This document shows, one piece after another, positions 17,870-26,985 of a stretch of DNA of 64,000 nt. Source of the DNA: Thermoplasmatales archaeon E-plasma (lineage in GTDB: Archaea > Thermoplasmatota > Thermoplasmata > Thermoplasmatales > Thermoplasmataceae). The position numbers were made by a program, and so were the translations under genes. The stretch spans positions 778,755 through 842,754 of the forward strand of contig KI542675.1 of assembly GCA_000496135.1 (NCBI GenBank). Direction: 5' to 3'. Under the pieces are notes generated by a model that saw only the letters and a list, made by a program, of their open reading frames with translations, did not search any database and was not told the DNA's origin. The number at the start of each line of letters is the position of its first letter. The stretch's first letter is position 1.

Positions 17870-18375
17870 TCATCATCTTCTGCCAGTTCTTGAATCCTTT
17901 CCACACCATCTATTTCCTTTATGATGTTTGAGACCTCAACTGGTACCTGATCCTCCCATTTTAAACCTTTTAACATTTTTTCACGTATTTTGGTTCCGGA
18001 CCATTCATCCCTGTTTGTTAATTTAACCGCTTTAACGTCATAACCTTTTTCCTTGAAAAGTCTCCGGACCAGTGGATTGTTGCTGTATATTGCCTCAAAA
18101 TCAGGTGTCAATGACTCAACATGGGCTACCCAGAGCGGGTTTGAATTGACATCTTCTATTGGGATGATATAGAAATTCAGTATACCGGCAGATTCCAGGG
18201 AATTTGATATCATTAAATGCCTTTCACCGGCGGTGAATGGATTTTCCATGGTGTGTGAATACTGTGCACTTCCTATTCCAATAATAACTGATGAATAATC
18301 CTGAAGGATTTCCTTTATGACATGCAAATGACCATTGTGAAATGGCTGGAATCGACCCACAACGAAGGCTCTCAT
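17866..18375 (-). CDS. nadM: Nicotinamide-nucleotide adenylyltransferase
   Basis: A 169-residue archaeal NMN adenylyltransferase, which makes NAD from NMN and ATP. The nucleotidyltransferase signature GRFQPFHNGH is at residues 7-16 and the second ATP-binding motif is SGTKIRE (about residues 127-133). The middle VGIGSAQYSHT block fits the family. Length is typical. It is convergent with, and slightly overlaps, the M20 peptidase gene. Confidence 0.95.
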   Translation of the reverse strand: MRAFVVGRFQPFHNGHLHVIKEILQDYSSVIIGIGSAQYSHTMENPFTAGERHLMISNSLESAGILNFYIIPIEDVNSNPLWVAHVESLTPDFEAIYSNNPLVRRLFKEKGYDVKAVKLTNRDEWSGTKIREKMLKGLKWEDQVPVEVSNIIKEIDGVERIQELAEDDD

Positions 18376-18495
18376 TAGGGCATAATGCTCAACCTGCTTA
18401 TCTTTTTTTCATTGAAAAGTATGTCTCGCATAGTTAGAGAGTGTGGTTAAGGTGACTTTAATACATCCATAAGTTAAATTTCAATGTCTTAACTC

Positions 18496-19449
18496 TCAAA
18501 TAAGGTGACATTTACCGTATAAGGTGTCAGAATTAATTAATGCAGTCAGAGACTCTGTGCACTTCTCCTTGAGTGATGATATCTCATCCTTAAGCACAAT
18601 TGCTTTCTCAATCTCATCCTGAAGATTAACATGTAGATCATGGGATTCAAATATGTTATTAATTCTGGTATTAAATTCCAACCATAAAGGCTGGGGTATA
18701 ATCGCAACTGAATTTCCATCGAAGGAAAGTGTTGTAAGTGATCCTGCCCTTGATAGTTTTTTCTGCTTGACCTCACTCTTCATCTCGGGACGATGAATAA
18801 ACTCGAGCTTGAAATTAACCAATGAAAATATGAGTTCACTTTTGTAAAGTATTTCCTTCGGGTTATCCTTGGGATTTGATTCAAATTCAGTTATGATACC
18901 GGATGGATTTATCATAAGATAACGTTGAATCTCTCTGGCAAGGACTGGAAGCACACTGGCATATTCCATTATAAATTTCTGATACTTTTCAAATTCTTCA
19001 CCAAATAAATTATCAATACCTGTAATATGATTGCGAACGAGATCATCCCATAGTGGTCTTTCTGCAATTTTAGGCATTGCAGGGATTGTATTGGACATAC
19101 TTTGAATTGGCCATGGTAATACAAGAGATCTAATCATATCCTCCGCCACCTTTTTAAGAATTGATTGATGAACTGCTTTTCTCTTTTGTTCTTCTTCAGA
19201 TATTGATTCCATTGAGTCGTATGGTTTGACTCCTTTTACAATATATTTCTCCTTTTTTACCCTCCCAGAAGTAAATTCAATATCATCTGAAGAAACCCGG
19301 TTTAATTTCACATACAACTCGTCTATGTTTTTTCGCAAAAGATTCAGATCCTTCTTTAAATAAAAGCGGTTGAAAAGGTATCCTATAATTAGTATGATAA
19401 AGATTGAAATTAGAACGGAAGCGGCAATTACTGATGCTGAACTGGTCAC
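18496..19449 (-). CDS. Hypothetical membrane-anchored protein (317 aa)
   Basis: One N-terminal membrane segment (about residues 7-29) is followed by a mainly helical soluble domain with a coiled-coil-like stretch (about 30-55) and another at the C-terminus (about 275-305). I do not recognise the family and see no catalytic motif. The start overlaps the stop of the aminotransferase gene by 4 bases, so it is translated from the same message. A link to aminotransferase function is not implied by the sequence. Confidence 0.7.
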   Translation of the reverse strand: MTSSASVIAASVLISIFIILIIGYLFNRFYLKKDLNLLRKNIDELYVKLNRVSSDDIEFTSGRVKKEKYIVKGVKPYDSMESISEEEQKRKAVHQSILKKVAEDMIRSLVLPWPIQSMSNTIPAMPKIAERPLWDDLVRNHITGIDNLFGEEFEKYQKFIMEYASVLPVLAREIQRYLMINPSGIITEFESNPKDNPKEILYKSELIFSLVNFKLEFIHRPEMKSEVKQKKLSRAGSLTTLSFDGNSVAIIPQPLWLEFNTRINNIFESHDLHVNLQDEIEKAIVLKDEISSLKEKCTESLTALINSDTLYGKCHLI

Positions 19450-20591
19450 TTATACTCACTGAAGAATTCCCCTATTTTGGCTATCCCATTAATAATATCG
19501 TCTTCGGATGCAGCATAGGACAATCTAAAATGCATCTCTCCCTGATCTCCAAAGACAGACCCCGGTATTGTAGACACACCTTTTTTTTCAAGAAGCTGCA
19601 TGCATAACTCTCTGGACTTCAAAGGAAGGTCGTATTTGGGAAATAGATAGAAAGCACCCTCCGGTTCTTTTAAACTTATATTTGGAATTTTTTTCATTTC
19701 TCTGATTGCTATTTCACGTCTCTTCTCAAACTCATTCCGCATCCTTGTTGATTCTTCATAGTGGTCAAGGGCAAATATAGCTGCCTGTTGAGAGATCGAT
19801 GGCGCACATGTAATTGTCTGTTGCTGGAAAGTATCTGCAGCCTCAATTATATCGTCTGAGGCTATCATAAAACCGATTCTCCAACCCGTCATTGCAAAAC
19901 TTTTGGAGAAACCAGATAAAATTATTGTGTTTTTGAGAGCTGGATCCAGATTCAATGGTGAGAATAGTTTTCCGTGGTAAATGAGGTCTTCATAAATTTG
20001 ATCACATATGAAGTAAATATTGTATTTTTTACAGAGTGAAAGTATGTGTTTAATGTCTGATTCTGATAATACTTTTCCCGTGGGATTGCTCGGGTTTGAA
20101 ATTAATATAGCTCTTGTTCTTGGATTTATCAGACCTTCCAGATATTCAAAATCTATTGAAAAATCTTCTCTGGAGGGAAAGCTCACAGGTTTTACCCCAT
20201 TCAATCTGCAAATATCGGGGTATGAAAGATAATAGGGTTCAGGAATAAGAATTTCATCGTCATCATCACAGATTGCCATTATGGATAGATTTATTGAAAA
20301 TTTTGTTGGAGTGACAAGAACATTTTTTGCGGATGTTGCAGTATAACGTCTAGAATACTCAGCGGCGATTTTATTTCGCAACTCTGAAAAACCGAGAGAT
20401 GGTGTATAGTGAGTAAAACCTTCTTTTGCTTTTTCATGGGCATAATCAATGATGTTATCCGGGGTTGTAAAATCAGGCTCACCGATACCAAAGTTATAAA
20501 TTTTTAAACCTCTCGATTTCATTTCCTGAACCTTGTTACTCAGTGAAACTGTTTCTGATTTCAATACTCTTGATACCCTTCTGGAAACCAT
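19446..20591 (-). CDS. Class I PLP aminotransferase (aspartate-type)
   Basis: A 381-residue fold-type I aminotransferase. The Schiff-base lysine is in SGFSKSFAMTGWRIG (about residue 232), the pyridine-ring Asp in NIYFICDQIYEDL, and the substrate-carboxylate Arg in MHFRLSYA near the C-terminus (about residue 357). N-terminal EMKSRGLKIYNFGIGEPDF fits the AspC/AlaT-like group. Amino-acid specificity cannot be read from sequence. It is the first gene of a pair with the overlapping membrane-anchored protein gene. A structured RNA lies about 170 bases upstream on the same strand. Confidence 0.85.
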   Translation of the reverse strand: MVSRRVSRVLKSETVSLSNKVQEMKSRGLKIYNFGIGEPDFTTPDNIIDYAHEKAKEGFTHYTPSLGFSELRNKIAAEYSRRYTATSAKNVLVTPTKFSINLSIMAICDDDDEILIPEPYYLSYPDICRLNGVKPVSFPSREDFSIDFEYLEGLINPRTRAILISNPSNPTGKVLSESDIKHILSLCKKYNIYFICDQIYEDLIYHGKLFSPLNLDPALKNTIILSGFSKSFAMTGWRIGFMIASDDIIEAADTFQQQTITCAPSISQQAAIFALDHYEESTRMRNEFEKRREIAIREMKKIPNISLKEPEGAFYLFPKYDLPLKSRELCMQLLEKKGVSTIPGSVFGDQGEMHFRLSYAASEDDIINGIAKIGEFFSEYK

Positions 20592-20761
20592 GGAACACCA
20601 ATACCACTTTCTTAATTAATTCTTTTTGGTGAGAGATGAGTAGTAATATACAGAAATGCAAACGGTACAGTTAAAATTAAAAAGTTTATGTTTCTTCCTT
20701 TAACATCCGTGTTATAATACACTTTACAATAGACTTTACGCGAAGTTTGCCACGAATCTTT

Positions 20762-20864
20762 GGGCACTCCCGTAGTTAAGCATGTGGAAGCTGGAGTTCT
20801 ACCTGCAATGGAAACTCAAGTCCCTGAATTGGTAAGCCTACCGACTTACCCAGGAGGAATGCCC
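20762..20864 (-). ncRNA. Unassigned structured RNA (three-way junction)
   Basis: The ends pair over nine bases (20856-20864 with 20762-20770); on the minus strand the one imperfect pair becomes U-G, on the plus strand C-A, which favours the minus strand. Inside are two hairpins: GGTAAG/CTTACC (20831-20850) extended by CCTG/CAGG, and a stem of about ten pairs around GAGTT/AACTC (20788-20822). A U-rich tract, read ACTTTTTAATTTT on the minus strand (about 20672-20684), could end a transcript of about 200 bases before the aminotransferase promoter. It does not match 5S, SRP, RNase P or riboswitch patterns I know. Confidence 0.5.
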
Positions 20865-20899
20865 CTCAAATAAGATATTCCTAATTGTTCAACTTTCCA

Positions 20900-23071
20900 C
20901 TAAATCTTATTAGTTTTCCTTAAGTATATGCCTATGACTGCAGCAACCACAGCAACCAGTATTATGATGATAATAATGTTATCCCAGTTGTAAGGCTTAG
21001 GCCCGGAAGTAGGACTGGGTGGGATCTTAGTAAGGGGAGGTATATGCAGAGTTTCGCCCGGAGTAATATCGTATGTACTATTGAAAGATTCATAACCAGG
21101 TGCTGTTATTCTTACATTGTAAACCCCTGCTGTCACGGTAATGTTAAATTTACCGTTTACAATGGTAATTTCTTTCCCATTAACATATACACTTGAGTTC
21201 TTGGCATTAAGAGTTCCAACTATGTATGAGTAATGAAGATATGGTATATTAGAAACAATTCCTGTTCCATTATAATGAAGGTATCCTGATTGGATACTTG
21301 TATAGTAAAGGGAAGTGTTGTAATATTCATAACTATAATTTTGATACTGTGCATTGATGACAGTGAACACTATTTCACTTCCATATGATTGAACTGTTTT
21401 TCCGTTAAAAGTAACTGACCATAACGTCCCAACCATCAGTGAGGGAACCATGAACGCCACCACGGGTCTTACCCATGGCTTCATGAGAGGATACTGGTCA
21501 TTGAATGTCCCGTTGATATCAAAAGGTGAATCACCAATACCATCATTGTTTTTATCGGATCCATTATAACTGCTCCAGTAGTTCCCCCCAACCGACATTG
21601 AAAGGTTAAACAGATCATTTGATGATGAAGACAAAATAAAGTTATGCCTTTTGTTATAGATAAAGTCATTGTGATAGAATATGCTGTTATTTGTGGAAGT
21701 CAAATTTAGCGGAATAGTGGAATTGTTGAAGTAATTGCCATAGAAGGAGTCGTTATAAGACAATTTAGAAAATATATCAGTATTATAGTTTAGGAAGGTG
21801 TTATTGGAAAATGTGGATTTGCTCGCGTTAAACATTTTAATTCCAATACTATCTGGCGCGCTGGAACCTTTTTGGTCGAACATATTTCCATTTAACACCG
21901 TTCCATTTACGTTCCTAAAATACAGCCCAAGGGAAACACTGGTATTATCATTATTCTGAATTACAGTATTGTTACCAAGATAGGTGGCTTTCATCCCATA
22001 TAAATCAATTCCTATTGAAGAATATGAAGAAGAGTTCTCATATATGTAATTCCCGGTAATGTTACTTTGTTGCCCGTCATTGATTAAAGTAAGCGTAACG
22101 CCATTCGTTATGGACGAATTGTAGAATTCCAGGGTATTTTCCGTAATTGAAATATTTGAAGGTTTAGTATTTGAGATTCCAATGATTGAAACTCTCACTG
22201 AGACTATCCTGTTCCCATGTTCCGTAATGTTACCTCCGGTGCTTTGAAACCCGGCTCCAGCGTTACTTACAGGAGTTCCGGAATAGAAATAAATATCGTT
22301 ATTCATGGCAACAATGTTTGTATTGCTTGTAGATACAGCCTGATTCGTCTCGATTGTGTTGAGCATTGAGATATTATTTCCTTTCATGGCGAGATTTCCA
22401 CTATATTCTGAAATAGCGCTGGCTGTGTTACTTCCTGTATTATTAAGCGTTATATGGTTATTAACAAGATTTATGTTAGAATAACTTGAATGTAAAGCCT
22501 CAAAGAGACTGCCGGTATTCCCTGAAGTTGCATTTCCTAACATGAAACGGTTGCCTGATATTGTGACGTTTGATGAATAAGCAGTAATTGCACATACTGG
22601 ATTTCCTGCTGTTGGGTCAAAATCTGGACTAATATTGAAACTGTTTCCAGAAATAATTGTGTTTGGACTGATGTAATTTCCTTGTGGCCCAATTGCAATA
22701 GAATTTTTTAAATAACCATTGAAATGGCTGCTTTTCACAGAAGTGTAATTACCTAAAATACATAGCCCTGTATGTGCTGTTGCAATCACTGTAATATTAT
22801 AGATTTCAGTGTTGGCAGAATTAATGATCGCTCCAACTCCAAATGTATTTAAAGCTGAATTGTAGATGATGTCATTGGAAAAATTTACATATTTCGATGA
22901 TTCAATAGAATTGAAATTACCATTTGAAGGTATCATTCCAGTTAAAATGGTGTTTGTTAAGAATGCCTTTGCGATAACTGAAGTATTTAGAGCAAATTCG
23001 CTATTTTCTACAGATATATTATCTGTTTGCGCACCTATGATTAAAGCGACTATTGCAGATTTAATATTCAA
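20900..23071 (-). CDS. Parallel beta-helix surface protein, C-terminal part after a frameshift
   Basis: A 723-residue open frame made mainly of Asn/Ser/Thr-rich beta-helix repeats of the NosD/PbH1 kind, with the rung pattern NxIxxNxF repeated from about residue 15 to 520. It then has an immunoglobulin-like/PEGA-like region (about 575-685), a Pro-rich linker and a final membrane anchor (about 692-717) ending in basic residues. It has no signal peptide: the same frame continues upstream to about 23112, where it meets the preceding 137-residue frame that does have one. The two are one surface protein gene split by a one-base shift. Confidence 0.8.
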   Translation of the reverse strand: MNIKSAIVALIIGAQTDNISVENSEFALNTSVIAKAFLTNTILTGMIPSNGNFNSIESSKYVNFSNDIIYNSALNTFGVGAIINSANTEIYNITVIATAHTGLCILGNYTSVKSSHFNGYLKNSIAIGPQGNYISPNTIISGNSFNISPDFDPTAGNPVCAITAYSSNVTISGNRFMLGNATSGNTGSLFEALHSSYSNINLVNNHITLNNTGSNTASAISEYSGNLAMKGNNISMLNTIETNQAVSTSNTNIVAMNNDIYFYSGTPVSNAGAGFQSTGGNITEHGNRIVSVRVSIIGISNTKPSNISITENTLEFYNSSITNGVTLTLINDGQQSNITGNYIYENSSSYSSIGIDLYGMKATYLGNNTVIQNNDNTSVSLGLYFRNVNGTVLNGNMFDQKGSSAPDSIGIKMFNASKSTFSNNTFLNYNTDIFSKLSYNDSFYGNYFNNSTIPLNLTSTNNSIFYHNDFIYNKRHNFILSSSSNDLFNLSMSVGGNYWSSYNGSDKNNDGIGDSPFDINGTFNDQYPLMKPWVRPVVAFMVPSLMVGTLWSVTFNGKTVQSYGSEIVFTVINAQYQNYSYEYYNTSLYYTSIQSGYLHYNGTGIVSNIPYLHYSYIVGTLNAKNSSVYVNGKEITIVNGKFNITVTAGVYNVRITAPGYESFNSTYDITPGETLHIPPLTKIPPSPTSGPKPYNWDNIIIIIILVAVVAAVIGIYLRKTNKI

Positions 23072-23100
23072 ATCGGCAAAGGTGTCATTTGAAGACTGAT

Positions 23101-23514
23101 TTACCAGTATGCCAGCTTGATCATCATATTAATTCTTAGATTTTTAACCGAGACATCTTTTGCTTTCAAAATATTCATTGTAAAGTTTTGTTCATGGCCA
23201 TTGCCTGACATTGTGTAATTCTGACCGTTAAATATGGTAACATTGTGCATTATGTTGATGGTACCAAAAATTTCACCTTCCAGTGTGTAAATATTGCCAG
23301 CTCTATCTATAATATTTGTGTTCCCCGTTCCGTGGTAACTGACACTCCCGTTTGCACTTATGTTTACAATTCCGGTAAAATTATTTATGGGGGTTGCTGG
23401 ACCAAATGTCGTCACTGATAACGCAGAACCTGAACTAACATAGGTATCAGACACTATTGTTGTTAGAAGGAACGTTGCTATGAACACTGAGGAAAGAGTT
23501 TTCCAATCCATCAA
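23101..23514 (-). CDS. N-terminal part of the beta-helix surface protein (frameshifted)
   Basis: It has a signal peptide (about residues 1-32, with hydrophobic SVFIATFLLTTIVS) followed by the first beta-helix rungs. It stops soon after the normal-looking KDVSVKNLRIN. In the next frame the sequence continues sensibly as Asp-Asp-Gln-Ala-Gly-Ile-Leu-Val-Asn-Gln and runs into the 723-residue frame. One missing base near 23112-23122 explains the break; programmed slippage or a sequencing error are alternatives. Together the two parts make a protein of about 870 residues, secreted and membrane-anchored. Confidence 0.75.
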   Translation of the reverse strand: MMDWKTLSSVFIATFLLTTIVSDTYVSSGSALSVTTFGPATPINNFTGIVNISANGSVSYHGTGNTNIIDRAGNIYTLEGEIFGTINIMHNVTIFNGQNYTMSGNGHEQNFTMNILKAKDVSVKNLRINMMIKLAYW

Positions 23515-23588
23515 GACATTACAACTTTCAGCAATTTAAACTATTCGTCTTTTTATATGTCATATAAGTCAACGTATCCCTTAGTGGT

Positions 23589-24095
23589 TTATTTGACCCT
23601 TTTCGCATCAATAGTAGTTCCGAAAATTGAGCCAATATTTCTGTACCCAATCTTCCTGTAGAAATTAAGGGCAATCAAATTCAGAGCCGGGAATTCAGCG
23701 GTAACAATACTTATTCCTAATTTATTTAACTTTAAATAAAAATAGTCAAGCAATGCTGCTCCTACCTTTTTCCTTCTGTATTCAGGCATGATGTACAAAT
23801 CGATAATTCTTGCCTCCTTATCTGGATTATAATAAATCCTCTTTCTTATTTCAGCTTTCAGCACACCGACGATGCTTTTATTGAATTCAGCCACAATAAC
23901 GATATAATTTTGTGTGTCAACGATACAGTTCCCATAAAATTTTTCTGCATCAGATCTCTTTTCCTCATCTATTGTATATAATGGATCAAATTCCCCGTTG
24001 AGTCTTTTCATCCTTTCAATCAAACCCAAAAAAGGTTTAAGATCTTCGCTCCTTGCATCTCTTACTTCTATCTTCATCTTTTTATCATCTTTCAT
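23589..24095 (-). CDS. GNAT acetyltransferase, RimI-like
   Basis: A 168-residue single-domain GNAT acetyltransferase. The acetyl-CoA pyrophosphate loop is the YRRKKVGAALLDY segment (about residues 112-124), and the following beta-bulge/tail motif NLIALNFYRKIGYRNIG fits the family. The substrate is unknown. The ATG at 24095 overlaps the malic enzyme stop as ATGA, so the two genes are co-translated; a second Met seven codons in is an alternative start. Confidence 0.82.
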   Translation of the reverse strand: MKDDKKMKIEVRDARSEDLKPFLGLIERMKRLNGEFDPLYTIDEEKRSDAEKFYGNCIVDTQNYIVIVAEFNKSIVGVLKAEIRKRIYYNPDKEARIIDLYIMPEYRRKKVGAALLDYFYLKLNKLGISIVTAEFPALNLIALNFYRKIGYRNIGSIFGTTIDAKRVK

Positions 24096-25426
24096 TGTTG
24101 CTCACCCGGCAAATTTCTTATAAGTTTCTCATCCATCAGCTTTCTGAATATTTTTCTGTTCTCCTCAATTATATCCTTTGCAATATCATAAAACATCTTC
24201 TTGCTCCCTGTCCTTCTGGCCAGACCTTCGTCTTCTGTAGCCTTAGCCACTGCTGATGCAACTTGTGGATATAGATCGGTGTCAGTCATCTTTGGTACTA
24301 TATTATCATCGTCTAACTCTGAGACAAAATCTGCAATTTCATAGGAAGCCTTAACCATTATGGAAAAGTTCACTCCTTTTGCACGGGCATCAAGTACTCC
24401 ACGAAATACTCCTGGAAATACCAGACTGTTATTAATCTGATTTGGAAAATCACCCCTACCTGTGGCTACTATTTTTGCTCCCCCTTCCTTGGCTACATGT
24501 GGCCATATTTCAGGAACAGGGTTTGCCAGTGCAAATATAACCGGATAATTGTTCATTTTCTTAATCCATTGGGGTTTAATTGTATTAGAGTCTGATTTAG
24601 CTGCTGAAACAACTATGTCTGAGCCAGATAATGCCTCCGGTATTCCTCCTTTTTTTCTATCTCTGTTAGTATTCAGAGCCAGTTCGTATTTCCATGGATT
24701 ATTAATCATTAATGAGTCAATATCTTCCCTCTCTGGTTCAAGAATACCCTTAGAATCCACTAGAATTAAGTTTCCCGGTTTAAAGCCTGCACTTATTAAA
24801 AGATTGGAGGCTGCAATATTTGCAGCTCCTGAACCGATAAACACGACCTGTGCATCTTCAATCTTTTTCCCTGAGAGCCTTAACGAATTAATAATTCCAG
24901 CCAGGATTATGCATGCGGTTCCAAGCTGGTCATCATGCCATGCGGGAATAGTAAGTTCCTTCTGCAGTTCACGTAATATATAGAAACATTTCGGGCTTTC
25001 AATGTCCTCTAGATTATAGCCCCCAAAAGATGGTTCCAGAGCCTTGGCGACAGTAATAAACTCCTCCTTTGTTTTTGTTCTTATCGGTATGGGGACTGCA
25101 TTAACGCCCCCAAGATAATTGAAAATCATGGATTTTCCTTCCATTACAGGCATAGCCGCCTCGGGACCAACGTTTCCAATTCCCAGTACTCTGGTTCCAT
25201 CTGTCAGTATGGCAATAGAATTCCATCTGCCGGTAAGATCAAAAGATAAATCTGAATCTGCGGCTATTCTTCTTGAAACCTCTGCCACACCCGGGGTGTA
25301 CCAGTACGAGAAATCTGATAGAGTATTGATTGGAACTTTAGGAAGAACCATTATTTTGCCCTTATAAAATTGAGAATATTTAACAGATAAATCATTAAAT
25401 TTTTTAGTTCTTTCTTCGTCTTGCAT
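24092..25426 (-). CDS. Malic enzyme (malate dehydrogenase, decarboxylating)
   Basis: A short-form malic enzyme converting malate to pyruvate and CO2 with NAD(P). Motifs include the YTPGVAEVS substrate block, the ILTDGTRVLGIGNVGPEAAMPVMEGK metal/malate region, the WHDDQLGTA motif and a Rossmann loop IGSGAANIAAS. I place the start at the ATG at 25426 (444 residues), about 30 bases after a TATA-like box, giving a leaderless message; the ATG at 25447 lies in the promoter. It shares a 50-base divergent promoter with the GNAT gene at 25477 and is coupled to the downstream GNAT gene. Confidence 0.93.
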   Translation of the reverse strand: MQDEERTKKFNDLSVKYSQFYKGKIMVLPKVPINTLSDFSYWYTPGVAEVSRRIAADSDLSFDLTGRWNSIAILTDGTRVLGIGNVGPEAAMPVMEGKSMIFNYLGGVNAVPIPIRTKTKEEFITVAKALEPSFGGYNLEDIESPKCFYILRELQKELTIPAWHDDQLGTACIILAGIINSLRLSGKKIEDAQVVFIGSGAANIAASNLLISAGFKPGNLILVDSKGILEPEREDIDSLMINNPWKYELALNTNRDRKKGGIPEALSGSDIVVSAAKSDSNTIKPQWIKKMNNYPVIFALANPVPEIWPHVAKEGGAKIVATGRGDFPNQINNSLVFPGVFRGVLDARAKGVNFSIMVKASYEIADFVSELDDDNIVPKMTDTDLYPQVASAVAKATEDEGLARRTGSKKMFYDIAKDIIEENRKIFRKLMDEKLIRNLPGEQQ

Positions 25427-25476
25427 ATGTTTCACGATGCGAATCAAATTAATATACGATTTGCTTAACTATTAAT
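25427..25476. promoter_or_regulatory. Compact divergent promoter
   Basis: Only 50 bases separate the ATG at 25426 (minus) and the ATG at 25477 (plus). The segment AAATTAATATACGAT (about 25445-25459) is centred 25-30 bases from both starts, so a single AT-rich core probably provides both TATA boxes and both messages lack leaders. Confidence 0.5.
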
Positions 25477-26397
25477 ATGGAAATGCACAATATCAAGCTT
25501 GACTGGGGCTCCACTCTGGAGAATCATATTGAATGGCTGGAGGAACTCTATGACAGTGATCAAATCCGGTCCTCTTATGAAGCTATTATTCCCCTCCTTA
25601 TAGAAAATAAGATTCCATCTCGAGTTATTGTTACTGGGGGTAAGGTAATTGCATATGCATTTTACATTAAAGGAAATGAAGATGAGAGAATATATTCTAC
25701 GATGGGATTTCTGTCCACAAAGATAGATGAGGGTAAAATTTCTTTTCTGGTAGATTGGTTAATAGACGAATCAAGAAGGGAAAATAAGACTATTATAATG
25801 AATGGGATTTTTAATGAACCAATTAATTTCATGGAACTTATAACAAAAAAGGATTTCAATGTGATTAACAGGATCAGAATGGAGCTTGAACTTACCGATA
25901 ACGTGATGTCAGATTATATATTAAATGATAAGATTGAATTCAAAAATATTCACAACAGCAATTTAGAAGAGACATGTGATTTAATTTATGACTCTTTCAG
26001 AGGGTTACCGGAAAGGATCTTGCTTCCAGCTGGGGATAATAGATCGAAGCTACTGTCCAAAAGTTTGATGGATGGTACTTACGGTAAAATCATGGAGAAA
26101 ATATCATATTTGGTTTCGGAGAATAATAACACAATTGGTGGAGTGATCTTTACTGATGGATCAACCGAATTAAAAAAAATTCCACTTCTTTTATTTATAT
26201 TTGTCCTAAGTGATTACAGAGGGAAAGGCCTTTCTGAGGAAATTCTTGCCAGCGCCATATTTGAGCTTAAAAAATCAGGTATTAAAGAAGTTCAATTATG
26301 GGTAGACAGGAACAATTTTGCATACAATATATACAAAAAGTCAGGATTTAAGGAATGCGAAAACGAAAAGACCCCCATTTACTTTTTTACTCCTTAG
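25477..26397 (+). CDS. GNAT-fold acetyltransferase (306 aa)
   Basis: The C-terminal half (about 160-306) is a GNAT domain with the acetyl-CoA loop DYRGKGLSEEIL (about residues 246-257) and the closing VDRNNFAYNIYKKSGF motif. The N-terminal half has the same rough layout without the loop, so this may be a tandem GNAT with a degenerate first copy. Substrate unknown. It is divergent from malic enzyme. Confidence 0.75.
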   Translation: MEMHNIKLDWGSTLENHIEWLEELYDSDQIRSSYEAIIPLLIENKIPSRVIVTGGKVIAYAFYIKGNEDERIYSTMGFLSTKIDEGKISFLVDWLIDESRRENKTIIMNGIFNEPINFMELITKKDFNVINRIRMELELTDNVMSDYILNDKIEFKNIHNSNLEETCDLIYDSFRGLPERILLPAGDNRSKLLSKSLMDGTYGKIMEKISYLVSENNNTIGGVIFTDGSTELKKIPLLLFIFVLSDYRGKGLSEEILASAIFELKKSGIKEVQLWVDRNNFAYNIYKKSGFKECENEKTPIYFFTP

Positions 26398-26444
26398 TCA
26401 TGAAATATCTCTTTTTTACTCATAGGCAAAATTATAATTCCCGG

Positions 26445-26912
26445 TTAAGTGCTGTCCATACTATCATAAATAAATGAGGACGTGCGTTCAATAACTTCAA
26501 GAACCTTTGGATCTATCTCAATGTCCCGCATTTCATCGATGGGAAACCATCTTACATCCTTTTGGGAAGAGATTATGGATTTTGATTTGTTTTTTAATTT
26601 TGCAATGAAAACTATGTCGATATGATTATGCCTGCCGTCTTCATAATTGAGATTTTCAACCAAAATTGTTATGGGATTTATGCTTAACTTCATGGGCATA
26701 TCCTGATCTTTTTCCCTTTTAGTGTAATCAATCAATTCTATAGTTTCATCTGTCTTCTCCTTAACAATCCGTTTAATTCCCTCCTCTGGAGTCTCATCAT
26801 TTCTGAAGTGATCTCCGATTAACATCCATTTTTTTAAACTTTCATTCCACTGAAGGATCGCCATGTTACCTTCTAAAATTGCAGCGCTTGCAACGATGCA
26901 CGTTTTTGTCAT
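26445..26912 (-). CDS. Nudix-like hydrolase with degenerate box
   Basis: A 155-residue protein with the Nudix layout: strand WMLIGDH, then DETPEEGIKRIVKEKTDET (about residues 37-55), where the canonical GxxxxxExxxxxxxREUxEExGU is only partly kept (the Arg-Glu and Glu-Glu pairs are replaced by Lys-Arg and Lys-Glu). Catalytic activity is therefore doubtful. The start context gives a message with an AT-rich box about 30 bases upstream. Confidence 0.6.
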   Translation of the reverse strand: MTKTCIVASAAILEGNMAILQWNESLKKWMLIGDHFRNDETPEEGIKRIVKEKTDETIELIDYTKREKDQDMPMKLSINPITILVENLNYEDGRHNHIDIVFIAKLKNKSKSIISSQKDVRWFPIDEMRDIEIDPKVLEVIERTSSFIYDSMDST

Positions 26913-26985
26913 GATACCTTATGATGCCAAATCAATATTTAAGTGATTTTTATACGCAAAAATATAAAAGTGAAATATTTTCACC

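Noticed and set aside
20740-20880. 5S rRNA gene
   Set aside because: GTTAAGC occurs on the plus strand as in 5S loop C, and there is a closing stem, but the order and lengths of arms and the CCGAAC block of 5S are missing.
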